64,000 nucleotides of DNA from Elysia crispata (taxonomy: Eukaryota; Mollusca; Gastropoda; Plakobranchidae), in the NCBI GenBank assembly GCA_033675545.1, contig JAWDGP010000031.1, forward strand, positions 132,001 through 196,000. The letters run 5' to 3'. This document shows, in pieces, positions 14,105 through 27,460 of this stretch. The notes beneath the pieces were generated by a model that was not told where the DNA came from, made no database searches, and saw nothing but the letters and a program-made list of their open reading frames with translations. Within the stretch, counting starts at the first letter, position 1. Each line of letters begins with the position of its first letter. Made by a program: the position numbers and the translations under genes.

Positions 14105-14654
14105 TATCTAGAACTGCTTCTCAGAACCAACATTTGTGTATTCCAGCTAAGATCCACCCATTATGTTCATGAATTTCAAGTAGGCATATGGTTCAAATTT
14201 TTGCCCTGACAACTACAGAGATCTACATCTGTAGTTCGAAACCAAACTACCAAGACTCAACTACACATTGCATTAGGAGAGCTTCGAAAGAATGAAATGA
14301 GCCCGTTAAATCACAAGATCTAAAGCACCTAACATATTGCGAGCCCCAGCTTCTGCTCATATATTCTGTATCTGCCAGGCATATAGATCTAAATATGGAA
14401 AGACCCATATTAAAATAGAGAATGAATATCGGTGTGAAAGAATTAAACTTCACATGCACAGCTCAGAAGAAGTAACAAGGGATAAAAGCCTACGCTTCGC
14501 ATTCATTTCATCTAACGTGTCCCAATTTTTTTTTTTTTTAAATTAGAATACCTATGCTTTTTCAGGTAATGATGATTCCGTCATCATTTGAATAAAGCAA
14601 AGGAGTAAACTCTGATGTATGAAAACTGTAACACAAATGGTATTCTAATTTTTC

Positions 14655-14721
<67 letters not shown>

Positions 14722-15420
14722 ACGTTGGATAGTTTGTCATGTGCACAACTATTTTGAAATTCAATGCAATTCCAATTAAAAATTCTGAAGTTGTTTTTCT
14801 TTTCAATCCTTGAATATGGTATTACATTTGTATAATAGTTTAAATGTGGATTATCAGATTGTTTCCTCCAAATCATTTAGAAATAATAATATTGTAAGCC
14901 CCAAATGGATTCAGAACAAGTTTCTAAGCTCCTAAACCCAAAGACAATATAATTATAACATCTGGCAAATCAATGTATCCATGGACACAAGAATTGGTGG
15001 TGAATACTGTTAAGTACAGGCAGTACCTTGGTCTATACACTTACTCTAAATTTTGTATCGATTGACCTAGTGGGTTCGAACCCGAAAGCCTCCGAAAATT
15101 TTGCAACCCCAAATATCTCCAATGCTTTATGGAAAAATGACTCTAAACATTGATGCAATGCTTGATGAAGCAAAAACTATTCGAAATTGTACAATTTTCT
15201 GCATGAAAAAGCAGCTTTTTTAAAGCCATAAATCGATTAATCAATAATTCAGTGTTTAGTGAGAATTGTAATTATCTTTTTTCTCAGGTGCTGCCAGGCA
15301 GATGTGGTCAAGTTTTCACTGAATGATCGCCCACAACATTTATCATCGAGCTGAAAAATGGAATGAAGTTTCAAATAGGATGGATCTTTCAAAGTGGACA
15401 GGACGTGTTCAGACGTGGAT
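14105..15420. other. Intergenic with an (AT)n tract and a B-box remnant
   Basis: An AT dinucleotide run occupies 14659-14717. Near 15071 GTGGGTTCGAACCC has the form of a tRNA B box, suggesting a decayed SINE head. Nothing else is recognisable. Confidence 0.45.
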
Positions 15421-16130
15421 TCTTCATAGTGGAATTTATGTTGATGGGATTTGTAAATCATAAATGATGAATAGAGGAGTCTGTTTTGCTCTAATTTGCC
15501 CGACGGAGGCTTATCTATTTTGCTTCATACTGCCCGACGGAGGCTCAAGTTTTCCATCCCAAAGGGAGGCTAATCTGTTCAGTTTTGCAATGTCCGACAA
15601 TGGCTTATCTATTCAGTTTTGTACTGACCTACGCAGTCTCTCGTTTGCAGTCCAAGTCAAAAGTATTTTTTTAGCATTTGTAATGCCAGGTAGGCTATAA
15701 TTTTGACACGCTTGACTGACGCTAATCTATTCAGCTCTGCAATGTCCGATGGAGGCTAAATTTAGCCTACAAAGGGAAGACTAATCTATTCAGCTCTGTA
15801 TTGCCCGATGGGAGTTCGTTTTTGCCATCTCAATGGCTTTGTAGTGACCAACCAAGGATCGAGTTCACCATCTCAAAAGTCCAGCTCAATAATGACCGCC
15901 AGGCTAATCAATTGAGCTCTGAACTGCCCGACGGGGGCTCAATTTTGCCATTTAGGGGAAACTAATCTGTCCAAATCTGTACTCTTGACGGAAGCTTAAC
16001 GGCGCCATCCCTCCTTGTCCCACAGAGACTAATCCGTTCAGCTTTGATAGGGTAAACTATCATCTTTTTTGTGAGCCCGCGATAGCTTAATCTCATGTGA
16101 AATCTCCAGGGAACTTTGACTGACCTTGGG
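15421..16130. repeat. Degraded partial copy of the SINE-tail array
   Basis: It begins with TTATGTTGATGGGATTTGTAA, the same phrase that opens the arrays at 19108, 21880 and 25617. It is followed by about ten diverged units built on CTAATCTATTCAGCTCTG and GCCCGACGGGGGCTCAATTT. The units are more diverged here than in the three large copies downstream. Confidence 0.65.
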
Positions 16131-16604
16131 TGACAATGAGACAAAAACTTGGAATCGTTCAATTGCATGAAGCTCTGCGCTCTCAAGTTATATATGGGTT
16201 TAAAAAAACTAATGTTTTATTTACCAACAAGGAATTGTCAGAATATGTATTTGAATTGGCGGTTAAGCTAATTTTGTCCCATTTTAAGTTAACTTTTATC
16301 CACTCTGGGAAAGTGTGTATTGGAGAGGGCAGGAGAGGTGGGGAGGGCCTTGGAATAAAGAGTTGCTCAACATAAAACTCCTGTAAACCTATATAATTGT
16401 TTGGCGTACCTTTGCTTTTTACTTGCATACACAACGAACCTGCATGAACTTTAAGTAATGAGATCTAGTTGGGCAATCGAGTTTCATCTCTTTATTTAAA
16501 CAGTATTCAGCGTTTCGGGGTGACCCCACCCCACAACCCCTTACCCCCCCCCACCCCCCCACCCCCCCCCCCCCCCCAAAAAAAAAAAAAAATCAACGTC
16601 GCTG
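16131..16604. other. Intergenic with a C-run/A-run at 16541-16591
   Basis: A nearly pure C tract of about 37 bases runs into poly-A; on the minus strand this is a G-run able to form a quadruplex. Otherwise nothing is recognised. Confidence 0.5.
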
Positions 16605-16725
16605 GGTGAGGTTTTGGCCGCGCCATTTCAGTTTCTAGATGCCTAACGGGGGCTGTAGTTTGATGTGCAGTTAGGCCCTAGATCACCTTTTTCAATTTTT
16701 GATGGACTTGTAATCGTGATGTTAC
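16605..16725 (+). mobile_element. tRNA-SINE tail fragment
   Basis: It contains CATTTCAGTTT, GCCTAACGGGGGCT, AGGCCCTAGATCACC and ends ...GACTTGTAATC in the same order as the SINE at 11945-12135. The tRNA-like head is missing, so it is a 5'-truncated copy. Confidence 0.55.
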
Positions 16726-17539
16726 TTCCAAAGGAACGAATTGTTTTTTTTTATTCTATTGGACTCAAGTATTGTTAATGTAGCAAATTTACAAGTCATT
16801 GTCTTTTACCTGGAAATAGCTGTCTTGGACGGCGTATATACACCCTACACTCAGTACTGCTTGTTATTAATCTCCAGGCCTCTCTTTGATTCTCGCTACG
16901 TAGGAATATATAGAATCAGTCAGTTATAAATACTTATAATTTATTGTCTTACTCTCTTCTAAATTGTCGCCCAGATCACCATCTTTTCTCTGTTATTTCT
17001 GTCTTTATCTTAACTTGTCTGTGTATATTCGTATGTAGGTCAGTGCATCTGCCTACCTGCCTGTCTGTCTCTTTTCCTCTGTTTATCTTTATGCTACTCT
17101 ATCGTCTTCTCTGACACCGCAGTTTTGCTCTATTTTCCGAATGCCAAGTGTCATTTCTGGCTTTCATTTTGTACACAGCATATATATGAAAAGTTTCAAG
17201 AGGTTGTTATGGACAAAGAAAAAGTATTATTCAAACTGAACATATGGCTCATTCATAATCCATTTTTACTATCATCTCCGTCGTAGTTTTGTGTTCTTGC
17301 AATGGATGCAAAGCATTAAAATAGCCAATATGAAATACGTTCATTCCCAAAGGTTTGCTCTGACCCGGCAAAATTTTTTTTTAATTTAACAACATTTATC
17401 GGATGTTTTTTCCCTGATTGTGAACAGTTCGTTATCAACGTACAGATAGCAATAGTTAAACAATTTTCGTGGAGAAACTGAAAATGAATGCATTACAGAT
17501 ATATAGACTGAATCTTTGCTTTGAGGCACCGCACAACGG
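16726..17539. other. Intergenic, nothing recognised
   Basis: AT-rich sequence with no supportable gene or repeat. Confidence 0.5.
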
Positions 17540-20340
17540 TTTTTGTGAAGTGAAGTCTGATTCACCGCAGGTTCTTTAGTTGTTGTATTCTGACAAACAA
17601 GGTTTCTTCAAAAGTTTTTTTTTTTTTTATTTCAGCTGTATGCCAGTATTTGGCGGTCAATCTCATCCCAACATGTCCTGATTGCGTTTCCTAAATGATT
17701 TTTTTTTTCAGTCTAATTTTTAGCGGGTACAATACATTTTGTCATGGAATTTTTCGAGTTGTATTATTCTTATTTCAGTGGATAACTTTTCTCTTGAAGA
17801 CACCATTTTTGCCAGTTAAGAACTTTTTCTCCGTAAAATAGTGTTTGAAAAAGGACGCTATGTTTTCTTTTGTGTGTGTGTATTTGGGGGGAGGGGAATG
17901 GAGCCTTCACCTAAAACATTTTAGTCAAAGGCCAAATTTTGATACCTTTACGGCTAATATTTGAATTATCGACTCATAAGACCTAGCTATTTTTTCTGCA
18001 TATTCATGCCTTAAAAGGCACAGAAAATAAAAACATTGATCCTGGACCAATTGGACGCATCTGTTATAAGTTTCACCATTGTATTGGCATTGCTCTTTAT
18101 TATTATTTTTTTTTTTTTGCTAACAGCACGTCTCTCACTGCATGCTACTAACCTGCATGATAACTTGTGCTGATACAATAGTGAGCCTTGAAAGATGCGC
18201 CCATTAGAATTTTACCTTAATATTGAGTTAAAGAATATAAAATTTTCATTTTTTTCTAAATTGTATATTGGTGGAAGGGTGCGTGTGCGAATGAGTGGGA
18301 CAAAAAGAAGGGGGGGATGCGGTTGGAGAAAGAGAAAGAATACTAGAAGAGGGAGAAGGCATTCAGTCGCTCTTAAAAATTGTTTTCAAGTTTCACTAGC
18401 TTTTCATCCTGCATGTTTGGGTGGAGCTAATCGGTCCAGTTTCTTCTGTTCCATAATTATATTTCAAGTTTTGGTTTCAAAGCGATGTTGCTACTCTGTC
18501 CGCTAGTAGAATGATATGTCAGTTTACAAGTTGTTGTTTTTTCTGATCGATATCTTAACTACGTAGCTTTGCTACAGTTCCTTTCCTTTGTGCTTGTTTT
18601 GATATGTTTTATTTTTGCAGTTAAACACTTTTGGACAGTAGTAGAAAAATCAGGGTCTGAAAATAAAGGCAAGAGCAGTTTGATAGTCCAGATTTATTTC
18701 TGAGTTGTGAGCCGTCTCGCTCCGTGGGATTTCAATCTAGTGGCTCTTTTCCCCAAAATCCTGTCAATCTTTTTTACCTGCGTCAGGTCTGGTGTGGTAT
18801 TTAAAAACCGTAATAACTTTAGGGGTTCTATGGATGTCATCAAGGGTTAAGGTGGGATCTCTCAAAACTTTCACAGCGGGCGCAGATTGCGGGACTGTGA
18901 AGTGTCAAAGCGAGAGTGGAATTTTTTTTATCAAAATTTGATTTTGCGGCTGTTTTCAAACCTCGATTGGAACAAATTAATTTTAAACGTTTCTCTCTCA
19001 TATCATATGCTTTTCCTCACTATGTGAATACAAGTAAATCACACAGGTAAAAAACGTTACGATACATTTGCAGTGTTTAAGGTGTCAAATAGCTCAGTTT
19101 TACATAACCTATGTTGATGGAATTTCGAAATAATGAAGTGTCGTCATTAGTCTGTTCGACTATGATTTTTTCAACAGAGGCTGATCTGTTTAGCTATACA
19201 CTGCCCGATGGAGGCTCAATTTTGCCATCCATAGAGAGGCTAATCTGTTTAGCTCTGACTTGCCTAATGGGGGATTGTTTTTGCTATCTCAGTGGCCAAA
19301 CCGGGTTGGTTTTCCATTGGCCAACAAGGAATCAAGGTTGCCATTTGAATAAAAAGTTTGTTCAGCTCTGTAAATGACCAACAGAGGCTAATCAATAAAT
19401 ACAGCTTTTAACTGGCTGAATCATCTGGTGGCGAGTGTTTGATCTCATCTATCGACCTAATCAGCCCCATTCGTGACTTGACAGAAAGCAGTTGTCTCCG
19501 TGAAAGATTCTTCGGTACACTCGAGGAACACTTATCAAAGAAGAGCATTTCCCTTTTTACCGGATCCGAAGTAATTTTGTATCTAGCCTACCAATAAAAC
19601 AAACAAGCTTGTAATATTCATTCTGCTGCATGCACAACTAGAATACACAATTAGGAACAGATAATGCAAACATCACGCGATAGGCTTACAATTGCGAATT
19701 TATGAGGCAGGGCAAAAGCAAACATTGTATAATTATGAATGTCCAGGCTTGTATTGATGATTAAGGAAAGGCAAGGTGCTGCACGGTCTATTGTGTAGAC
19801 TTCTTTCTTTTTCTGTTTGCACATGTTGCATGGTAAACTTTGATTGGGAAATTCACGCCCGAAGCCAATACTTTGGCGGCATTTTCACATAAATTTTAAT
19901 AGAATATTTCAAACATAACTAAATAGCACTGAATTTTCAATCGAAATTTAATGTATATCTTTAAAGTGAGTTTCCGTGAAATCAAACTATTTGAAGATCC
20001 GAATGTATGCTGAGATTTTTTAAAAAGGCTGTATTTAATCGGTCGGTGAATTGAGTTATTGTTTACTCCGTAGGAAAAATTAACATTAATAAATTAAATT
20101 AGGCATTGGCGACTTTGGGACGCCAAGAACATTTCGACCTTTTTTGTGCGTGTGCGTGTGTGTGTCTTTCGATTTCCCTATTCATATCATAGATTCTACA
20201 AGCTACTCTTTTTCACGTGTATTAATCCTTTTATACTCGCTTCAAATCAATTATCATCGACCGAGTCGATTGAAAAACCGCTGGATATACTGCACGTGGG
20301 CGACAGGTTATAGAAGGAAACAAGTGTTAATTTTGTCCAA
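17540..20340. repeat. ~3-kb tandem repeat, copy A
   Basis: It starts near the TTAGTTGTTGTATTCTG phrase (17578) and shares ordered blocks with copies B and C: GATGCGCCCATTAGAATTT (18195), a GGACAGTAGTAGAAAAATCA block (18637), GGTTCTATGGATGTCATCAA (18823), the CTATGTTGATGGAATTT start of the SINE-tail array (19108), and the CACGTGTATTAATCC block (20214). The A-box phrase present in B and C before the array is shortened here. No ORF is shared by the three copies. Confidence 0.7.
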
Positions 20341-23300
20341 ATGAGAAAACTAAACCATCACACCAGTTTCTATGTTCAGCTCTGTGGTGGATGACGGAGG
20401 CTTATCAGTTCAGCTCTTAACTGCCCGACGGGAACTCAATTTTGTAGTCTAAGGGGAGGCTAATCTATTCAGCTCTGAACTGCTTGACGGGGGCTTAGGA
20501 CCGAACTCCATATCGTCGGCGGATGAATTTTAGGCCTCATTACTTATGCTCCGTTTTTATATATATTTTTTTATATTTTTAAAAATCAAAGATCTTCATT
20601 TTCCTTGAAAGTGTGCTTGACAAATGAAGTATGATACACTGTAGGCTTTTTAGTTGTTGTATTCTGTCAAACAAGGTGTCGTCATATCAGTTGTTTTTTT
20701 TTCTTTCAGCTGTATATCAACTTGTGCTGATACAATAGTAAATCTTGAAAGATGCGCCCATTAGAATTTGTTTACCTAAATCATGATTTTAAGTAAATAC
20801 ACGTAACCATTTCTGTATTGGTCGAAGATTGCCTGCGCGAATGTGTGTATGGGAAAAAAGAGGGGGGAGGGGGGGGGGGGGGGGGGGAAACAGTGATAGA
20901 AAGAAAAGGAGCGCTAGGAAGGGGAGAGAAGGCAATAAATCACCATAAGAATTTTTTTCTAAAAGTCAGTTTCACTAGCTTTTCACCCTGCGAGACTGAA
21001 GTGATGTGGGTGAAACTATTCGGCCCAGTTTCGTCAGTTCCTCAATTTTTTTTCCAAGTTTTGGTTTCGACTTGACGTTTCTCCTATGTCCGCAAGTAGA
21101 ATGATTTGTCAGTTTACATGTTCTTTTTTTCTGGTCGATATTTTAACTTTATAGCTTCACTACAGTTCCTTTCCTTTGCTCTTTTTTTTTTTTTGTTTGT
21201 TTGTTTCATTTTTGCAGGTGAACATTTTTGGAAAGTAGTAGAAAAATCAAGGTCTGAAAATAAAGTCGAGAGCAGTTTGATAGTCCAGATATATTTCTGA
21301 GTTGTGAGCTGCCACGCTCTCTGGGATTTCAATCTATGGGCTCTCTTCCCACAATCCTGTCAGAACTTTGTTGCCTCCGTCAGGTCTGGCCTGGAGTTTA
21401 TAAACCGTATTTAGGGGTTCCATGGATGTCATCAAGGGTTAAGGTGGGATCTAACTTTCACAGCGGGCGCAGATTGCGGGACTGTGGAATGTCAAAGCGA
21501 GAGTGGAATTTTTTTTATCAAAATTTAACTTTCGGGCTTTTTCCAAACATTGATTGGAACAAATTATAATTAATCCTTTCTCTCTCCCATGTGCTTTTCC
21601 TCACTATGTGATACAAGTAAAAGACAAATGAAAAAATCATCGACTTTATACACCTAGCTGTTTTTTTTTTTCGGGTCATTCATGCCTTTAAAGGCAGAGA
21701 ACAAAAATACTGATTTTCAACCAACTTGGCGAAAATTATGCGTAATCTTTTCTCTCTCATATGCTTTTCCTCACTATGTGAATACTAGTAAATCACACAT
21801 GAAATAAACGTTACGATACGTTTGCTGTGTTTAAGGGAGCAAATAGCTCAGGTGGTAGCACAGTTGCTTTACGTAACCTATGTTGATGGAATTTGTAAAT
21901 GTGAAGAGATTAGTCTGTTCGACATTGATTTGCACGACAGAGGCTTATCTGCTTAGCTCTGCACTGCCCGATGGGGGCTCAATTTTTCCATCCATGAAAA
22001 CGCTAATCTGTTAAGGTGTGCATGCACTCTCCAATGGTGGCTCAATTTCACAATTCTCAAGGGGAAAGCTTATCTGTTCAGCTCTGCATTGCCCGACGGG
22101 GGCTCATTTTTGCTAGCTCAGTGGCCAAACCTAATTGACTTTGCACTGGCCAACAAGGGATCAAGGTTACCATCTGAATAGAAAGTTTGTTCAGCGCTGT
22201 AAAGGACAGAACAGACGGAGGCTAATCACTACAACTTTTCACTGGCTGAATCATGTGGTGGTGAGTGTTTGATCTCGCCCGATCAGCCCCATTCGTGGCT
22301 TGACGGAAAACAGTCGTATCTGTAAGATTCTTTGAGATACTCGAGGAACGTAACACTTATCAAAGATCGCATTTACCTTGTTGCTGGGTTAGAGATTATT
22401 TTCTGGGTGGACCTAATGTATAAAGAAGGTGCTTTGATGAAGATAGTAAGTTATAAGCTTGCCTTGTTAAATCTTTTAAAAGAAAATTCTTCCAAATTTG
22501 TTTATCTCATTTCTCATCAAATTTGGAATGAGAGCAGTAGTTTTGTGATAAGTTTACACAATATCCACAGAAGTTTTAAGTCTGCGTTTTGTTGTGTTTT
22601 GCTGTAAGTCAGTGAGTAGGGGGATTCTGCGTGTTTAATACGTATTCCCTGCCTGTTTTATCGGACAGATACTTGTCTATAATAATTTCGTATCAAAGAT
22701 GCTTTATTAAATTATCATACTATAAGACTGATAAAGAAAATATTGAATAATTGCCGCAAGTCCACACACTTCTTATCTATGTGTATCTTTTAGTTAGCTT
22801 TTACCTAACGAATTCTTTCATTGTTCTGATTGCTCCTATTACGTGGTAAAATTTTAATCTGTAAATTCACAAAAATTGCCTTGGGTCCATACTTGGACGG
22901 CGTTTTCACATGAATATTAATAGTACAAGAATATTTCAAACATACCTAAATTGTACTGATTTTTCAACTGAAATTTAATGTATATTGATGATTATTCTCC
23001 AAACGCCAGAATATGTTTAAATTTGGCTGTTTGGATAAATACAGTTATAAAATATTCCATAAGAAAAATAATAATAAATAAATCGGGGATTGGTTGAAAA
23101 ATTTCACCATCGACTTAGTGACGTAAAGAACATTTCGACCTTCTTTCCTGTTTGTGTGTGTGTATGTATGTGTTTCGATTTCCCAACTTATATCAAAGGT
23201 TGTACAAGTTAATCTTTTTCACGTGTATTAATCCTTTTATACTCGCTTCAAATCTTTTTATCAACGACCGAGTCGATTGAATAACCCCTTAATATACTGT

Positions 23301-23345
23301 ACGTGGGCGACAGGTTATAGAAGGAAACAAGTGTTAATTGTATCC
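20341..23345. repeat. ~3-kb tandem repeat, copy B
   Basis: Same block order as copy A, about 3.0 kb later. It lacks roughly 500 bp that A and C share (the GGAGCCTTCACCTAAAA region). It contains a G-run of about 20 bases (20863-20887), a tRNA-like A box (ATAGCTCAGGTGGTAGCACA, 21840) and an array of CAGCTCTGCATTGCCCGACG-type units (21905-22225). Confidence 0.75.
21830..22245 (+). mobile_element. SINE-like A box plus iterated tail units (copy B)
   Basis: AGCTCAGGTGGTAGCACAGT fits the tRNA internal promoter A box. It is followed not by a single SINE body but by several units of CTAATCTGTT/CAGCTCTGC/GCCCGATGGGGGCTCAATTT. The same GCCxGACGGGGGCT core appears once in each stand-alone SINE of this window, which suggests the array arose by iterating that part of the SINE. 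Confidence 0.5.
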
Positions 23346-26300
23346 AAATGACAAAACTAAACCATCACACCAGTTTCTATGTTCAGCTCTGCAGTCCGAC
23401 GAGGGCTCAATTTTGTAATCTAGCGGAAGACTGATATTTTCAGCTTTGCAGTCCGACGAGGGCTCAATTTTGTAATCTAGCGGGAGGCTAATATTTTCAG
23501 CTCTGCATTGTTTGACGGGGGCTCAGGACCAAACTCCATATCGTCGATGGATAAATTTTAGGCCTCATTACTTCTGCTCCGTTTACATATATTCATATCA
23601 AAACATCTCCATTCTCCTTGACCGTGTGCTTCGACAAGGGAAGTCTGATTCGCCGGAGGCCTCTTTAGTTTTTGTATTTTGTCAAACAAGGTTTCTTTAT
23701 ATCGGCTTTTTCTTTCAGTTGTATATCAGTATATGGCGACCGACTTCATGTCCTGGGTACAGTTTCTACGTATTTATCCGTACAACCTAAGTTACAACGA
23801 ATAGAATGTTCTTTCTTTTTTTTTGTCTTGCTATTTTTCAAGTTGAATCATTCCAGTTTCACTGGATCAGTTGTCTCTTCCAGACACCATTTGTGCGAGT
23901 AAAGACTTCGTTTTCTCTGTAAAGTGTGTTTGAGAAATAACGCTGTATAGGGTACAATATACCCATTAAGCTTAATTTTTTTTTTTTTTTTTTGCATGTT
24001 TGTGTGTGGGTGGTGTGGAGCCTTCACCTAAAATTTTTTAGTCAAAGGCCAAATTTTGATACTGTTACGACTAGTATTTGAAACCATTATCGACTTAATC
24101 AACCTGACTATTTTTCCGGCACATTTATGCGTTTAAAGGCACAGAAAATAAAATTATTGATCCTGAACCAATTGGGCGCATCTGTTATTAGTTCCACCAT
24201 TATATTGGCATTGCTTTTTATTATTATTACTTTTATTTTTTATTTTTTTTGCGCATGCGAACAGCACATCTCACTGCATGTCAACTAGAGCTGATACAGT
24301 GGTGAGCCTTGAAAGATGCGCCCATTAGAATTTGTTTACTTTAATATTGAGTGAAAGAAAATAAACTTTTCCATATTTTTAAAATGGTAATTTAGTTGAC
24401 GGCTGTGTGCGCGAATGAGTGGGGTCACTCATTCCTTTAACGGCAGAGAAGATAAAAATATCGATCTTCAACCAACTTGGCGCATCTCTTATAAGTTTCA
24501 CCATTGTATTGGCACTGCTTTTTTTTTTTTTTTTCGAATGCTAACAGCACGTTACTAACCTGCATGTCAACTTGTATTGATACAATAGTGAAACTGGAAA
24601 AATGCGCCCATTAAATAATCATGAATTAAAGTGATACACTTTTCCATTTTGTAAAATGGTGTATTGGTCGAAGGTTCTGTGCGCAAATGAGGGGGGAGGG
24701 AGTAGGGAAAGGGGTGCGGTGACAGAGAGAAAGAGGGAGGGGGAGAAGGCATTCAGTAACTATTACAATTTTTTTCAAGATGTCAGTTTCACTAGCTTTT
24801 CAACCTGCAAGTCCTAAGCAATTTGGGTAAAGTTAGTCGGCCGGTTTCGTCAGTTTCATAATTATTTCAAGTTTTGGTTTCAACGCGACGTTGTGGCTCT
24901 GGCCGCAAGTAGAATGATTTATCCGTTTACATCTTTTTTTCTGATCGATATCTTAACTACGCAACTTTTGCAATGTTCCTTTCCATTCCGTATTTTTTCT
25001 TGTTTTATTATTGCAGTTAGACACTTTTGGACAGCGGTAGAAAATTCAAGGTCTGAAACTGAAAGTCCAGATTTTTGTCTGAGTTGTGAGCTGCCACGCT
25101 CCCTGGGATTTCAACCTATCGGCTCTCTTCCCAGAATCCTGTCTGATTTTTGTTGCCCCCGTACGATCTGGTCTGGAGTTTATAAACCGTAATAACTTTA
25201 GGGGTTCCATGGATGTCATCAAGCGTTAAGGTGGGATCTCTCAAATCTATCACTGCGGACGCAGTTTGCGGGACTGTGGAATGATGTCAAAGCAAAAGGG
25301 GAATTTTTTTTTTATCAAAATTTAACTTTCCAGCGATAAGTAAATGACACATGAAAAAATTATCGACTTTATATACCTAGCTATTTTTTTAACTTTTTTT
25401 CGGGGGGGTAATTCATGCCTTAAAAGGCAGAGGGAAAAAAATACTGATCTTCTTCAACCAACTTGTCGCAAATTATGCTTAATCTTTTCTCTCTCGTATG
25501 CTTTTCCTCACCATGGAAATACTAGTAAATCACACGTGAAATAAACGTTACGATACATTTGCAGAGTTTAAGGGGGCAAATAGCTCAGGTGGTAGCATAG
25601 TCGCTTTACGTAACCTATGTTGATGGAATTTGTAAATGTGAAGAGATCAGTCTGTTCGACTTTGATTTGCATGACAGAGGCTTATCTGCTTAGCTCTGCA
25701 CTGCCCGATGGGAGTTCAATTTTTCCATCCATGAAAACGTTAATCTGTTAAGGTGTGCATGCACTCTCCAATGGTGGCTCAATTTCACAATTCTCAAGGG
25801 GAAGGCTTATCTGTTCAGCTCTGCATTGCCAAACGGGGGTTCGTTTTTGCTAGCTCAGTGGCCAAACCTGATTGACTTTGCACTGGCCAACAAGGGATCA
25901 AGGTTACCATCTGAATAGAAAGTTTGTTCAGCTCTGTAAATGACAGAACAGACGGAGGCTAATCACTACAGCTTCTGACTGACTGAATCATCTGGTGGTG
26001 AGCGTTTGATCTCACCCAATCAGCCCCATTCGTGGCTTGACTGAAAGCCGTTGTTGCTGTCTCCATGAAAGATTCTTCGGGACACTTGAGAAACGTTCCA
26101 CGTATCGATGAACGCATTTACTTTGTTGCTGGATTAGAGGTAATTGTCTGGGTGGAACTCAACAATAGAGATGGTGCTTCGATGAAGATATTAATTTCTG
26201 AACTTGCACTCTTAAATCTTTTCGAAGAAAATTCTACCATATTTGTCCATCTCACTTTTCATCACAAATCGGAATGAGAGCAATATGTTTGTGATAAGTT

Positions 26301-26395
26301 AACATTTTATTCACAGAAGTTTTAAGTCTCCGTTTTGTTGTGTTTCGCCGGCAGTCAATTAGTCGGGGAATTCCCTTGTTTAATTCGTATTACCT
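23346..26395. repeat. ~3-kb tandem repeat, copy C
   Basis: Matches copy B most closely, including the A box (ATAGCTCAGGTGGTAGCATA, 25577) and the array at 25650-25980. It has an extra internal repeat: the GATGCGCCCATTA block occurs at 24314 and again, diverged, at 24601. Its start carries two near-identical GTCCGACGAGGGCTCAATTT units (23395-23500). The copy ends near 26395, before the ~700 bp that close copies A and B. Confidence 0.75.
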
Positions 26396-27460
26396 TTATT
26401 ATGGGAGAGAAGAAGAAGAAGAAGAACAATTTGATCCCATTTCAGCAAATAATTTTGTGTTATGAATGCTTTAAAATCAATTATATGAAAAAAAATTGTA
26501 AAATTGATATTACATAATTATATGTAACACGGCTCACTGAAAGTTGCATTATGCCAAACACATGGCCAAAGTCTTGCAATATACCGTGAATTTCAGGTAA
26601 CTTAAGCGTGCAAAATTCCTGTAACTGTCAATATTACAACCAGATTCTGAGAGCGTCCGGGTCGACTATCATAGCGCGAGACTCCTGCATCGAGCAGTGA
26701 AGACTTCTTGCAAATTCTTTTTCTTTTTAAGAGCAGTGTTGGGATTCTGCTTTGAGGCAATTTCAGGGCCTAGAGATCTGAAGTTTGAAGACAATATGCG
26801 CCAAGAGAGATAATTTTAAAAGCAAAAAAAGTTAAATCCAAAAAAAAAAATGTCAGTTACAAGAGTCTTGAAGCATGCGAAGACATTCTCTATCCACTCC
26901 TTTGTGTCTTTGTTCAGGGTCCAGCACTCGTCAAAATTAGAGAACAGACCACATATAACCAAATTTTGTTGCATGTTTCAGTTATGTGTAATTAGCTTTT
27001 AAGTTATTACTATTAATGCGAATAGAAAACTTTTTCTTTCAGCTTAGAAATTTTCTGAAATTCTGCTTGAAACAATATTGAAAGACATTATAATTATGTT
27101 TTGGCCTCTTTCTATTCAAGTTAATTTCACTATAACCACCATTTGTTCTGATTCTTGTTTTTAGTAGATTCCAAAAACTTTTGTTCAATAAACTAACAAA
27201 GATTTCTAAACATCATAAATTCGTAGATGGTAAAAACATGTATCATTTTTATTCAATCTCGTCCTCTTATTGCAAAAAAAAAAAAATCAAGGGACACAAT
27301 TCAGATACACTGAAAGCTGTAGAAATATGTTATTTGGTATCAAGGTTAGATCTTAAGAAAAAGTAACTGTATCCCAAGTTCTTCAGGCAGTATATTAAAA
27401 TATTTCTTTCGTGCTGACCTTAAAACTGTGGTCTTGTGTTTATGATACCATGAGGACTAG
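26396..27460. other. Intergenic; possible small inverted-end element 26610-26880
   Basis: AAAATTCCTGTAACTGTC (26616) and GTCAGTTACAAGAGTC (26860) resemble the inverted ends of the element at 2079-2336. ATGTAACACGGCTCA (26522) recurs as ATAACACGGCTCA at 61560. No gene is supported. Confidence 0.3.

Noticed and set aside
22332-26277. Open frame shared by repeat copies B and C (RIYLVAGLEII / RIYFVAGLEVI)
   Set aside because: Hand count of differences over about 50 codons gives roughly 10, 8 and 12 at codon positions 1, 2 and 3, close to even, so there is no sign of coding constraint; copy A lacks the frame.
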